Assembly: GCA_964343705.1 (NCBI GenBank)
Contig: CAYFJX010000011.1
Coordinates: forward strand, 1 to 34,769
Direction: 5' to 3'
Source of the DNA: JAUSFM01 sp964343705
GTDB taxonomy: Archaea; Nanobdellota; Nanobdellia; Woesearchaeales; UBA12501
DNA length: 34,769 bases
Every line of letters begins with the position of its first letter. The stretch's first letter is position 1. Made by a program: the position numbers and the translations under genes. Under the pieces are notes generated by a model. That model searched no databases and was not told where the DNA came from. It saw only the letters and a list, made by a program, of their open reading frames with translations. Shown in pieces: positions 1 to 8,414 of this stretch.

Positions 1-208
1 CAGCAGTTTCTTCATTAGTAATATCTTCTTTATATGCTTCTTCAACAGTGGTTGTTGGTGAGCTAGGTGATTCTTCTTCGGGTGGTGTAAAAACTAGTGT
101 GGATGCTTCATCTTCATCTTTAAGCATACCCGCTAGTCGAAGTGAGTCTGTTCTTCGTTCTCTTCTTCGCCTTCGCTTTTCCTCACTGGTTAATTCATCA
201 TCTGTCAT
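1..208 (-). CDS. Partial CDS, N-terminal 69 residues of an Arg-rich acidic protein
   Basis: The ATG at 208-206 overlaps the TGA of the preceding gene in the ATGA arrangement used throughout this operon. The frame stays open to the window edge, so the C-terminus is missing. The visible part begins MTDDELTSEEKRRRRRERR and continues with an acidic, Ser/Pro/Thr-rich stretch typical of a disordered cytoplasmic tail. Its start resembles that of the upstream neighbour (MVDDSYEERKRKRQERIKR), which has a cytoplasmic N-terminus followed by a membrane helix and an ectodomain. I infer that this gene may encode a paralogous membrane protein, but no membrane segment is visible yet. No function is assigned. 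Confidence 0.75.
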   Translation of the reverse strand, partial: MTDDELTSEEKRRRRRERRTDSLRLAGMLKDEDEASTLVFTPPEEESPSSPTTTVEEAYKEDITNEETA

Positions 209-1254
209 TGTGCTTTTTGTAATAGTTTTGTACATTCAACTTTTTGTACTGTTTCTAAGACTCCTTCTCTGTAAATTGTATGGAGGACACGTGCTTTGTG
301 ATCTACACGGTAGTGTTGTCTTGGTCTAAATCCTTTGTCAAGTGGACTTATTCCTTCCCTGAACATAAATGTGTCTCTTTCTCTTCCACCATCATAGGTG
401 ATTTGGTAACATTGGCCTTTGAACTGTACATCTATTAAAGGCAATCTTGTTACAAGGCCTGAACAAGGGATTTCATATCTTGCTTTTGGGTCAACTGATT
501 TTTTTACCACCCACATTAAACTGAGGGGGCTTAACTTGTATTGTCGTCCCTTTGCAAAACCTTTGTGGGGTTTGGAAAATGCAAAATAATAACTTCCTCT
601 TGTTCGATAACATTTTCCTTGTTTCATGACCTTTTGGAAATCTAATTTAGTGGGGTTCTTTTTCTTTACAACTTCTTTTTGCTTTGTTTCTTTTTTATCA
701 TCCCACAGCTTGTCTGATTCAAAGGTGATTGTTACCTCTTCTTCAAGTGGTTTTGCTGGTTTTTTCCCTACAGTTCCATTAAGCGTGGCTTCCAAGACAT
801 CTCCTTTTGGTGTGTCTTTAGCCACTACATAGGTTGGAGGTGGGGTTGGTTCTTCAGTGAAATGTGTATATCCCCAAAGGAGTGCAGCAGTTACAGCGGC
901 ACTTACAGCCATCAACGTTAATCGAGGTTTCCAGTTTGATGGTTCTTCTCTAATTTCAAAATAATCATCAAAATCACTAAAATCTCCAAAAGCATCTGAT
1001 CTTGGGCCAGATGGTGCTGTGGTTTCATCGTTATTTCCTAGTACTCGAGTTGGTGCGTCATCTTCAAATGTAATAAAGTCTGGCAGCCTTGCTCGTGCAT
1101 CTATTCCTTCAAGGGGGTCTGGTGGGGAAATTCGTTTGGGAGTTGGTTCCTCTACTTGTTTTGATGGTGAAAGAGGTTCTTCAAGTGCTTCAAGCGCTCT
1201 TTTTATTCGCTCTTGCCTCTTCCGCTTCCGCTCTTCATACGAATCATCTACCAT
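205..1254 (-). CDS. Single-pass membrane protein with two cysteine-flanked ectodomain repeats
   Basis: The 349-residue product has a charged, disordered N-terminal part of about 110 residues and one hydrophobic helix at about 112-132 (LTLMAVSAAVTAALLWGYTH). A Pro/Lys/Glu-rich linker runs to about 205. Two related beta-rich units follow, at about 206-272 and 274-345. Each starts with GKCY or GQCY, carries a central GF-x(2-3)-G/R-x-x-Y element and ends near a second cysteine (IPCSGL, VECTKL), so one disulfide per unit is plausible. The Lys/Arg just before the helix predicts N-in, C-out. Only 1 nt separates it from the upstream coiled-coil gene, and it overlaps the next gene by 4 nt. I do not recognise the family. 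Similar cysteine-flanked units occur in the membrane proteins at 4577 and 14838, pointing to a shared extracellular role. Confidence 0.85.
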   Translation of the reverse strand: MVDDSYEERKRKRQERIKRALEALEEPLSPSKQVEEPTPKRISPPDPLEGIDARARLPDFITFEDDAPTRVLGNNDETTAPSGPRSDAFGDFSDFDDYFEIREEPSNWKPRLTLMAVSAAVTAALLWGYTHFTEEPTPPPTYVVAKDTPKGDVLEATLNGTVGKKPAKPLEEEVTITFESDKLWDDKKETKQKEVVKKKNPTKLDFQKVMKQGKCYRTRGSYYFAFSKPHKGFAKGRQYKLSPLSLMWVVKKSVDPKARYEIPCSGLVTRLPLIDVQFKGQCYQITYDGGRERDTFMFREGISPLDKGFRPRQHYRVDHKARVLHTIYREGVLETVQKVECTKLLQKAQ

Positions 1255-1255
1255 T

Positions 1256-2770
1256 TTATTCTTCTGGCACTGTTTCAGCTCTGAGTGCTACAATCTCTTT
1301 GCTCATTCTCTCTATGTGTTCTAGATTTTCATCAGCTTCTTTTTCTAACTCACCTATTTCTGTTTTGAGTCTTGCTGCTTCTTGTTCATATGATCTGATT
1401 TGTGTGTACGTTGATTTAACTCCTTGGATTACCTCATCTCGTGCTTCTTCAAGGAATTCTCTTTGGGCATCAGAAGTTCTCTTTTTTGTTGATTCTGCTC
1501 GCCAATCGTTTCCAGTTACTAGTTTGTACAAGGAACCAAAACCTCCTCCTACAATCTCCCTTTCATCTGCAAGTAATTTTTGTCTCTCTTCCAAGGCTTT
1601 GTATCTCTTTTGTAGATCAAGCACTGCTTGAGTTGCCTGGCTAGGTAGTATCACTTCTTCAGGCTTTTTTCCTGTTGCAGCTTCGTATATCTGCGAGAGG
1701 TTAATCACTGCTCTTGTATACTCAACTTTTAGGTTATGGATTAGTTCAGCAACTAACATATCTGGTGTTGCTTCTTCTGGGGCAGTAAGTCCTGCTGCAT
1801 CATAGGCATGTTGTATTTTTTGTGTTACTTGTTTATATGCTTCTTGTATTTGAAACATTTCAGTGTGGTAAGCGTGTATTGCATTGAAAATGGTGTTCAC
1901 TCCAACCCCGCCTTCTCCAATTTCTTTACCTGTAATTGCAACATATAATTTTCCTAATCGACTGTGGTATCCAGCAATTGTTTCTTCTCTTGCTTTTAAC
2001 TTATCGGACAATTCTTGCACTCGTTCTGATGTTTGCTCTAATGTTTCTTCTGCACGACGTGAAACTGCAAGTGAGTCATCTTCTACACCAGCTAACTGTT
2101 CTTCAAGTTCCTTAATTTGTGCTGCTAATTCTTCTGTTCTGTTCTTTTCTGCTTCGAGACTTTGCTCTGCTTTTTCAAGGCTTGCTTTTTTTTCTAAATA
2201 TTGGCTAATCGCATCATCATAGACCTTAACATGCCTCATTATATCTTGAAATGTTGTTGCGGGTGATACTGGGTCTTCACCTGTGTGTTTATTATATATT
2301 CTTGCCAACTCAAGACCTAGTTTGGTTAGATCCTCTTCTCTGGCTTTTTCATTTGCAGCACGTGTCTCATAGGCCCCTGCAACTTTTCTTGCCCATGTTT
2401 CAGCTACTTGTGGGGAGTAGGGTGTTTGTTCAAGTTCAATTCCCTCTTTCTCTAAAACAATTCTAAGAATTTCACATACTGTTGAGAAGTGATCATTGAG
2501 TTGTCCGATTTGTGTATCACTCTCTGTTAAGTTATCTTGTAATGTGCCAATCTGACCTTCCAGGTCTTCTTGCTGTTGTTTTGCCTCGTCTCTTGCAGCA
2601 CCAAGATCAGACTCACTTGTGGTTCGCTGTTCTCGCTCAGCAGCTAGTTCTGCCTCAAGCTGCGCTATTTGTTCTTTTAATGCTCCGGTCTCTTCACCAT
2701 GCCGCTTGGCAGTACCGCGCAGTATAACTTTATACTTCATTCCATTTGCTTCTGTTTCATCCTGTGGCAT
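1256..2770 (-). CDS. Coiled-coil protein with N-terminal KYKVILRG strand and LY-x-x-TG modules
   Basis: This 504-residue protein has no membrane segment and is probably cytosolic. A short hydrophobic strand at residues 12-18 (KYKVILRG) is followed by heptad-rich Glu/Gln/Lys coiled coil. Several helical modules interrupt the coil, recognised by IYNKHTGEDP (158-167), LYVAITGKE (275-283), IYEAATGKKP (361-370) and LYKLVTGND (414-422). Two looser copies lie at about 94-134 and 318-351. Modules of this type also occur in the products at 2757, 4577, 6915 and 17189. The start at 2770 is supported by GAGAGGA upstream. The gene overlaps its upstream neighbour by 14 nt. It lacks SMC/Rad50 ATPase motifs, so a structural scaffold is the best inference. 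The family is not recognised. Confidence 0.85.
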   Translation of the reverse strand: MPQDETEANGMKYKVILRGTAKRHGEETGALKEQIAQLEAELAAEREQRTTSESDLGAARDEAKQQQEDLEGQIGTLQDNLTESDTQIGQLNDHFSTVCEILRIVLEKEGIELEQTPYSPQVAETWARKVAGAYETRAANEKAREEDLTKLGLELARIYNKHTGEDPVSPATTFQDIMRHVKVYDDAISQYLEKKASLEKAEQSLEAEKNRTEELAAQIKELEEQLAGVEDDSLAVSRRAEETLEQTSERVQELSDKLKAREETIAGYHSRLGKLYVAITGKEIGEGGVGVNTIFNAIHAYHTEMFQIQEAYKQVTQKIQHAYDAAGLTAPEEATPDMLVAELIHNLKVEYTRAVINLSQIYEAATGKKPEEVILPSQATQAVLDLQKRYKALEERQKLLADEREIVGGGFGSLYKLVTGNDWRAESTKKRTSDAQREFLEEARDEVIQGVKSTYTQIRSYEQEAARLKTEIGELEKEADENLEHIERMSKEIVALRAETVPEE

Positions 2771-4580
2771 GGTATTCCTCTCTACGTTGTTTCATTGCTT
2801 CTCGTTGTGCAATAACTTCATCTTTTCTTGGTGAATCTTTTCTTTCAAATACTTGTTCTGCAAAATCATAGAGTGCTAATGCTTGTTCTTCTAATCTATT
2901 TCTTACAAGATGTTTTTTTCTTGTTGATGCAATCTTATCAAGACATCGTCCTAAATCAAATGCTGCATGCTCATGTGTTGGTTCAAGCAGAAACATCATT
3001 GCATAGTTTACTGCTGCTGATTCATATGCACCTTCTTGTATTTCTTCAAAAGGAATGTATAACTTGTCTGCAGATCGTTTTGTATCTAGCTCTCCATGAG
3101 GAATATCTTCTCTGGTAAGTTCCTTTGCTCCAAGCAACAGTGAGTCTAAGCTTCTTGCATGCTCTACTTGTTTTTGTATCAGTTGTGTATAGACCCTTTG
3201 TAAGGCTAGGGCTTTTGAACTTGTATCCCAATTGTACAATGCAAGCCCACGAAGATACATGCCAACAGGATCTTGCCATTCTTTTTTTGCTTTTGGGTTG
3301 AATGGTTCAAGCAATCGTGCTGATTCTTCATGCCTGCCTTCCATGTAAGCTAAAGTACCTAAAACAAAATGAGTTACTTTCTTACGTGCTCTAAAGGTGT
3401 AATTGTTCAAAATGTGTTTTATTACAATATCTCGTGCTATGTGTTTTGCAGGTTCATGAGGGTGGGGTAGGTGAAACATAACTTCCTCTTTTATTTCCCA
3501 AAGGTTCTTTCTTATGTCGTTAATATCATCTTCCAGTTCATCTGTTATTTCTTTTAGCCCATCCTTTCTTTTCTCTAATGCATTTATGCTTTGCTGGATG
3601 TGCCATGCATACCTTTCAGGATTTCTCAAAAGCTCTCCTGGGCTGAGAGGGTTACCTGTAATGTGTTCATACATTTTAGCAAAGTGTTTAGCTACATGTT
3701 GCAATCCTTTTCTTACATCTGCTTCCCTGTCCTCTATTCCCCTCCTTTCAGTTTCAACATCTTGATACGCCATCTGCACAAGCAGTCGTTCTCGTCGCAT
3801 ATGCATGCCAGTTGTTTGTGCCTCCTCTTCGAGCTCGTCTATAGTGTCCTTAAGGTCATCAACAAGTTCCAATGCTCGTGGAACTATTTCTTGAAGTGTC
3901 ATTGCTTCATCCCCAAAAAGTTCTCCTTGTAATGTGTTTAGGTGATCTACTAGTGTGTCATACCATTTTTGGAGAGTTTTGACTCTTTCCATCTTGCTTG
4001 CTGTAGTTCTTTGTATAACATTGATTTCAGATTTTGCTATTCTTATTTCACTTTCTGCTCTTTTTCTCATTTCATCAACAATTTCACTGCTTTCTTTCTC
4101 TCCAGTATCTTTTGCAATAAGTGCTGCTTCTATCTGTGCTTCTTGCTCTAGAATTCCATCTTGAATTGCAGTAACTGAGGAGCGTATGTGTCCAAGCATC
4201 TTACTTGGGGGAGTGCCATCTGCTAGAAGCTCACCTGCATAAATCTCGCCAAATGTTGCAGCAACTCCCATAACACTTATTGCTGCTCCCTGTAATGCTT
4301 CGCTTGTTGCCATTCTTTCTTCTTCTAGTCTGCTTATCTCATCAGTGAGCTCGTCACGCTCCCACAACAGGTGCTCTTTTTCATCCTCAGCTCTTTGTTC
4401 TGCTTTTCTTGCTTGTTCTCTTTCTTCATTAGCAGCATCAACTTGATCTTGAGCAACGCTTAGGTTTGCTGTAAGGTTTCTGATCAGTTCTAGTTGGATA
4501 TCAGGACTTGAAGGATCTTCTTCCAGTTTTCCGTCAAGCTCATACACGTTTCCATCTACTGTTAGTCTAATCATTCTCAC
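2757..4580 (-). CDS. Coiled-coil protein with LY-x-x-ITG module and TPR-like C-terminal helices
   Basis: The 607-residue cytosolic-looking protein opens with a short strand (MIRLTVDG) that resembles the LRG strands of its neighbours, then long coiled coil. A clear ITG module sits at about 301-343 (MYEHITGNPLSPGELL). It aligns without gaps to residues 207-249 of the product at 6915, with 14 of 43 positions identical by hand. From about 385 the protein becomes paired amphipathic helices with alanine/leucine spacing like TPR repeats, for example YESAAVNYAMMFLLEPTHEH. The GTG start gives a GTGA overlap with the upstream stop. An ATG two codons later (4574) is equally possible. A protein-protein interaction scaffold is inferred; no enzyme motif is visible. 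Confidence 0.85.
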   Translation of the reverse strand: MRMIRLTVDGNVYELDGKLEEDPSSPDIQLELIRNLTANLSVAQDQVDAANEEREQARKAEQRAEDEKEHLLWERDELTDEISRLEEERMATSEALQGAAISVMGVAATFGEIYAGELLADGTPPSKMLGHIRSSVTAIQDGILEQEAQIEAALIAKDTGEKESSEIVDEMRKRAESEIRIAKSEINVIQRTTASKMERVKTLQKWYDTLVDHLNTLQGELFGDEAMTLQEIVPRALELVDDLKDTIDELEEEAQTTGMHMRRERLLVQMAYQDVETERRGIEDREADVRKGLQHVAKHFAKMYEHITGNPLSPGELLRNPERYAWHIQQSINALEKRKDGLKEITDELEDDINDIRKNLWEIKEEVMFHLPHPHEPAKHIARDIVIKHILNNYTFRARKKVTHFVLGTLAYMEGRHEESARLLEPFNPKAKKEWQDPVGMYLRGLALYNWDTSSKALALQRVYTQLIQKQVEHARSLDSLLLGAKELTREDIPHGELDTKRSADKLYIPFEEIQEGAYESAAVNYAMMFLLEPTHEHAAFDLGRCLDKIASTRKKHLVRNRLEEQALALYDFAEQVFERKDSPRKDEVIAQREAMKQRREEYHATG

Positions 4581-6928
4581 TCTATTTTTTGTATGCGTAC
4601 TGTTGCATCACATGCGTATTTTGCCGACCAATTATCTCTTCTTTTTGGTTTACTAATTGTTCGTGTGACATGATTGTCTTTGATGACATAGTTTTTTCCT
4701 TTTGAAAATCCTCTGATTGTTTTTGTTGGAACAAATGTTTTCATGTCTTTGGTTGTACCTGGTGCTATAACTACATCAAATTGTTCACAATAACCATACT
4801 TACTTGCTTGTTCAGTTGTGTCTTTTTCTTTTTCTTCTTTTGGTTCAAACTCAGTGAATGTACTGTACATCTTGCTTTTGAAAGAATATGTTCGCCACAT
4901 TCTTGAACTTTCAAATGCTACATATGATTTTCCTTCTTCAAAATCAGGAAATGTTTTCTTTGCGCTTTCTGACATTTCTGTGATTGTTATGTAGATTTTA
5001 TCTCCTGAGTGGTTTTTTGTATATTTGATGCCTCCTTTTTGAAGAGTGGATACTGGAGCTCCACAACTATGGTAATTAAGTGGTCGTTTTGGAACTGCTG
5101 TTGCTTCTTGTAAGGTAAGACGATCAGTTAGTTCAAACCATTTTTCTATTCCACCTTTTTTATCAACTTGAACATATTCCTTTCCATTCTTTCCAGTGTA
5201 GCAAGATTCACGGTCATGTTCGATTGCTTCCCTTAATGTCCCTGCACATACAGCATGTTCTGTTTGAGGTCCTTCCTCGTATTCACTAAGACATACTAGT
5301 TTAACATCCTTATCTAAAGTACAATATTGATCTGCAATACCATATACTTTTCTTCGACGATATTCTGTTGCTTTTTCTTCTCCTTCATTTTTTACACTGA
5401 TACATGCTGCTGTAAATATATCTTCGGGTTTAGTTCCGTGTGTCTTGTCATTGACAGTAAATGTACCGTCTTCTTCAATATCTTTAAGAAAGCTTAAGTC
5501 TTTGAATGCTGCTAGGGCTCTCTTTACTTTTTCTTGTGATCCACGGCCTCTGTGTATTACATATTTTATTCTGTTTCCTGGCCTAAATAGTTTCCATAAG
5601 TCACTGCCTGGTTCTATTGGTTTGCCTTCTTCGTAATCTTTTGTAATATTAACTATTTTGTCATTCACAATTATAGTGAAGTCACTGGCGTCGAAATTCA
5701 TTCCAAAAAATTCTGTACTATCAAAAATTTCTCCTTCTTGAGAACCATATCCTTCTGGAATAGTGACTTCGTGCATGGTTATTGTTTTTGTATACTCAAG
5801 ACAATTGCCACTTATCCTTGTGGGTATGGGTTCATGTCCTTCTATGATAAACTGCAATCCGTTTTCTCCTCTTAGGCAGAATTGTACTGCTTTATTTTTG
5901 CTGTCATCGTGCTTTCCAACAGAATCACCAATGGCATGCTTACCAATAAACTGATCACCATGACTTCTCATCTGCAATCCAGTTAATACACTAACTTCAT
6001 CGAATAGGGTTTTTATCATAACTGAGTGGAGAAGATTGTTTTCTGGTATGATGGGTGTTCCAAGGATTATCTCATCACACTCTGGTGCTACATACTTTCT
6101 TATGAGACTTCCTTCTTCTCCACAGACTTCTTCAACATTCTCTTTTGTATACAGTTCTATTTCTTGAGCTTTTTGAGCTGGCACGCTTGGTTGCGCAAAA
6201 AGCAAGTATCCTGCTGTTGTAATACCTCCAATAGCAGCTACTAATGCACTAAAGAATCCTGTTTTGTACTGCTCCTTTTTGAGTTTCTCGTGCTCAAACT
6301 TTATCGAAGACGTCTCTAGTTCTGCTTGTGCCCTACGATTTGTAATTTCTATAGTCTTCTGGGCCATTTCTCCTGTCTTAGTTAGGCTACTTTTCAGTGC
6401 TTTAATCGTGTTTTTTGCTTTATTTAATTCAGCCTCCTTTTTCTTAAGTGCACTACTCTTCCCGCCCAACCTACTTCTTGCAGTTGAAAGTTCACCTGTT
6501 AGTGTTTTAACACGTGCAGCATACTTTGCAGCAATCTTTGCATGGTCGGTTTGTTTTGCTGCTTGTGCTTGTCCTCTGTAGTGGGTTGCACGCTCAGCGA
6601 GCATTGAGATTAAATCAGTTGTTTCTTCTTTTCCAGTAAGGTCATCATAGAACACTTGAGCTAGTTTGAGAACATGGGAATGCACACCAGTAACAATTCC
6701 TTCAAGTCTTGCTTTTTGTTCTGCCCATGCAGCTTGATCAGTGCCTGCATCTTCACGTAATGTTGTAGCAATTGATTCTGCTTCTTCAAGTTTTGTTCTG
6801 AGTTCAGCTTCAGTTGTTTCCCAAGCAGCTTGTTGTTCAGAAAGAAGTTCATCTGCCTGACGTCGACGTACTGTCTCACCACGTAGCAAAAGCTTGTATT
6901 TTCCTGTAGGGGTATTATCCGCTGACAT
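4577..6928 (-). CDS. Coiled-coil/transmembrane/cysteine-rich ectodomain protein with N-terminal YKLLLRGE strand
   Basis: I start this protein at MSADNTPTG (783 residues) because GGGGAG lies just upstream. The ATG 24 nt earlier (6952) has no ribosome-binding site. The strand KYKLLLRGE at about 10-18 matches the neighbours at 1256 and 6915. It is followed by coiled coil with one LTG module, then a single membrane helix at about 224-245 (SALVAAIGGITTAGYLLF). The outer part of more than 500 residues contains many cysteines and several beta-rich segments with an F-x(2)-G-x(2)-Y element, such as GFSKGKNYVIKD near the C-terminus and DFEEGKSYVAFE. The product therefore links a cytosolic coiled-coil zone to a large extracellular region. 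It overlaps the upstream gene by 14 nt and the downstream gene by 4 nt. No known family is recognised. Confidence 0.85.
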   Translation of the reverse strand: MSADNTPTGKYKLLLRGETVRRRQADELLSEQQAAWETTEAELRTKLEEAESIATTLREDAGTDQAAWAEQKARLEGIVTGVHSHVLKLAQVFYDDLTGKEETTDLISMLAERATHYRGQAQAAKQTDHAKIAAKYAARVKTLTGELSTARSRLGGKSSALKKKEAELNKAKNTIKALKSSLTKTGEMAQKTIEITNRRAQAELETSSIKFEHEKLKKEQYKTGFFSALVAAIGGITTAGYLLFAQPSVPAQKAQEIELYTKENVEEVCGEEGSLIRKYVAPECDEIILGTPIIPENNLLHSVMIKTLFDEVSVLTGLQMRSHGDQFIGKHAIGDSVGKHDDSKNKAVQFCLRGENGLQFIIEGHEPIPTRISGNCLEYTKTITMHEVTIPEGYGSQEGEIFDSTEFFGMNFDASDFTIIVNDKIVNITKDYEEGKPIEPGSDLWKLFRPGNRIKYVIHRGRGSQEKVKRALAAFKDLSFLKDIEEDGTFTVNDKTHGTKPEDIFTAACISVKNEGEEKATEYRRRKVYGIADQYCTLDKDVKLVCLSEYEEGPQTEHAVCAGTLREAIEHDRESCYTGKNGKEYVQVDKKGGIEKWFELTDRLTLQEATAVPKRPLNYHSCGAPVSTLQKGGIKYTKNHSGDKIYITITEMSESAKKTFPDFEEGKSYVAFESSRMWRTYSFKSKMYSTFTEFEPKEEKEKDTTEQASKYGYCEQFDVVIAPGTTKDMKTFVPTKTIRGFSKGKNYVIKDNHVTRTISKPKRRDNWSAKYACDATVRIQKIE

Positions 6929-8414
6929 CTTGCTCCCCTTCTTGGTTTTCATAGTCTACTTCTACACCACGTTCTGTTAGTTGTGTAAACACCTTATCAT
7001 CATCTTCCACTTTTCCCATTTTAACATGGGTGATTTCAGATAATTCGAGTAGAACTTCAGGGAGGTAGGTGATACCTGTACCATCCAGGTCTATTTTTTT
7101 CAATTTAGTTAAGTTTTTAACAGTATCAGGAAGTCCAGCTAGTTCTGGATTGTCATTAACATACAGTTCTTCAATTTCAGTCAGATCACCAATGCTGTCA
7201 GGGATTTGTTTGAGTTGCTTTCCGTCAAGGTACAGTGTGTGGACTCTCCCTCTATCAATTACAACTTTACCATAATTATCCTCGTCTGGTTTTGCGCCAA
7301 ATGCTTCCCCTATATTCTCTAGTGCTTCATATTCGCTTCCAAGAATGAATGAGACTCCATAGGGTCTGTATAATGAACGTGCCTGTTCTTCAAGCGCTTT
7401 TTCGCGTGCTGTTTTTAAATCTTCAACTTCGCGTTGTCTTCTCTCTTCTGCTTTCTCAACCTGTTGTTGTCGTGTTCGTTCAAGCTTTCCAAGTTCTTCA
7501 TCTTTTTGAGTAAGTGTTTCTGCAAGTGATTCATTATCTGATTTTGCAGTGTCAAGAGCGTCGTGTAATTCATTGTTAATATCTTCTAATTTTTCATATC
7601 CATTTTTAAGCTCGTCTCGTTCAGCTCTTAGGGTATCTAAATCTCCACTCAACTGGTTACTCACTCCTTCGAGCTCAGCGTTTCTTTCGAGAACATTACT
7701 CCATGCTTGGGATATGTTTTCAATGTATTTTTCTGGTTCTTGTTTAAGCTCATCAGCAGAAACAGTTTCTTCAGTTATTACATTATATAATTCAGCAACT
7801 TTGTCTATGAATGTATCACTTTCCTGTAATGCTTGTTGCAATCCATCTTCAAGTTCACCCAAGCGTTTATCTAACTCTTTTTGTCGCTTTGCTTGTTCTT
7901 CAGCTGCTGCTTGGGCTTCTGCAAGCTGTGCCTGTGCAGTGCCTCTTTCTCCTCGAATACGCTTAAGGTCACTTTTTGCTTGTTCTAACTCTGCTGTTGT
8001 TGTTGCAGCTGCTTGTTTGTGTGAGTCATATTCTGTCCATACTTGTTCAAACCGTTCTTGGAGTTCTACAAGCTCTCTGTATTTAGTACTTGCAAGTTCT
8101 GCGTATTGTAGGAACAAGTCTGATGCTTCTCTTAATATTTCACCTGCAAAATCATCTGTTTCACCAAGATAACTCATAGCAAACTTATCAAGGGCACCTC
8201 CAAATTCTTCTTCAAAACCTTCACTGTCAATTTCTTTGTAAGCTTCCCTTAAGGCGTTACCCAATCCTTTAAGCAAGCCTACATGTTCGCTACTTCTTTG
8301 CCGCGCTGTTGCCAACTCAGCAGCTGTCTGTTCCAGCTCCCCTTTAGTTGTACGTGATCGTTCAACTTCTCCCCGAAGTACTAGTTTAAGTTTGAGGTCG
8401 TGTGTTTGGCTCAT
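6915..8414 (-). CDS. Coiled-coil protein with C-terminal leucine-rich repeats
   Basis: The 499-residue protein starts with the strand LKLKLVLRGE (residues 7-16), the same tag as in the products at 1256 and 4577. Coiled coil follows and contains a well-preserved ITG-type module at 207-249 (LYNVITEETVSADEL). From about 391 to 466 there are three to four leucine-rich repeats of the form LxxLYxxxNPELxxLPxxxxxLxxL, for example LTEIEELYVNDNPELAGLPD. LRRs usually form a curved protein-binding surface. No membrane helix is present, so it probably acts in the cytosol as an adaptor. The ATGA overlap with the lipoprotein gene upstream suggests translational coupling. The fusion of LRRs to this coiled-coil type is unusual. 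The LRR call is firm; the role is inferred. Confidence 0.88.
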   Translation of the reverse strand: MSQTHDLKLKLVLRGEVERSRTTKGELEQTAAELATARQRSSEHVGLLKGLGNALREAYKEIDSEGFEEEFGGALDKFAMSYLGETDDFAGEILREASDLFLQYAELASTKYRELVELQERFEQVWTEYDSHKQAAATTTAELEQAKSDLKRIRGERGTAQAQLAEAQAAAEEQAKRQKELDKRLGELEDGLQQALQESDTFIDKVAELYNVITEETVSADELKQEPEKYIENISQAWSNVLERNAELEGVSNQLSGDLDTLRAERDELKNGYEKLEDINNELHDALDTAKSDNESLAETLTQKDEELGKLERTRQQQVEKAEERRQREVEDLKTAREKALEEQARSLYRPYGVSFILGSEYEALENIGEAFGAKPDEDNYGKVVIDRGRVHTLYLDGKQLKQIPDSIGDLTEIEELYVNDNPELAGLPDTVKNLTKLKKIDLDGTGITYLPEVLLELSEITHVKMGKVEDDDKVFTQLTERGVEVDYENQEGEQDVSG

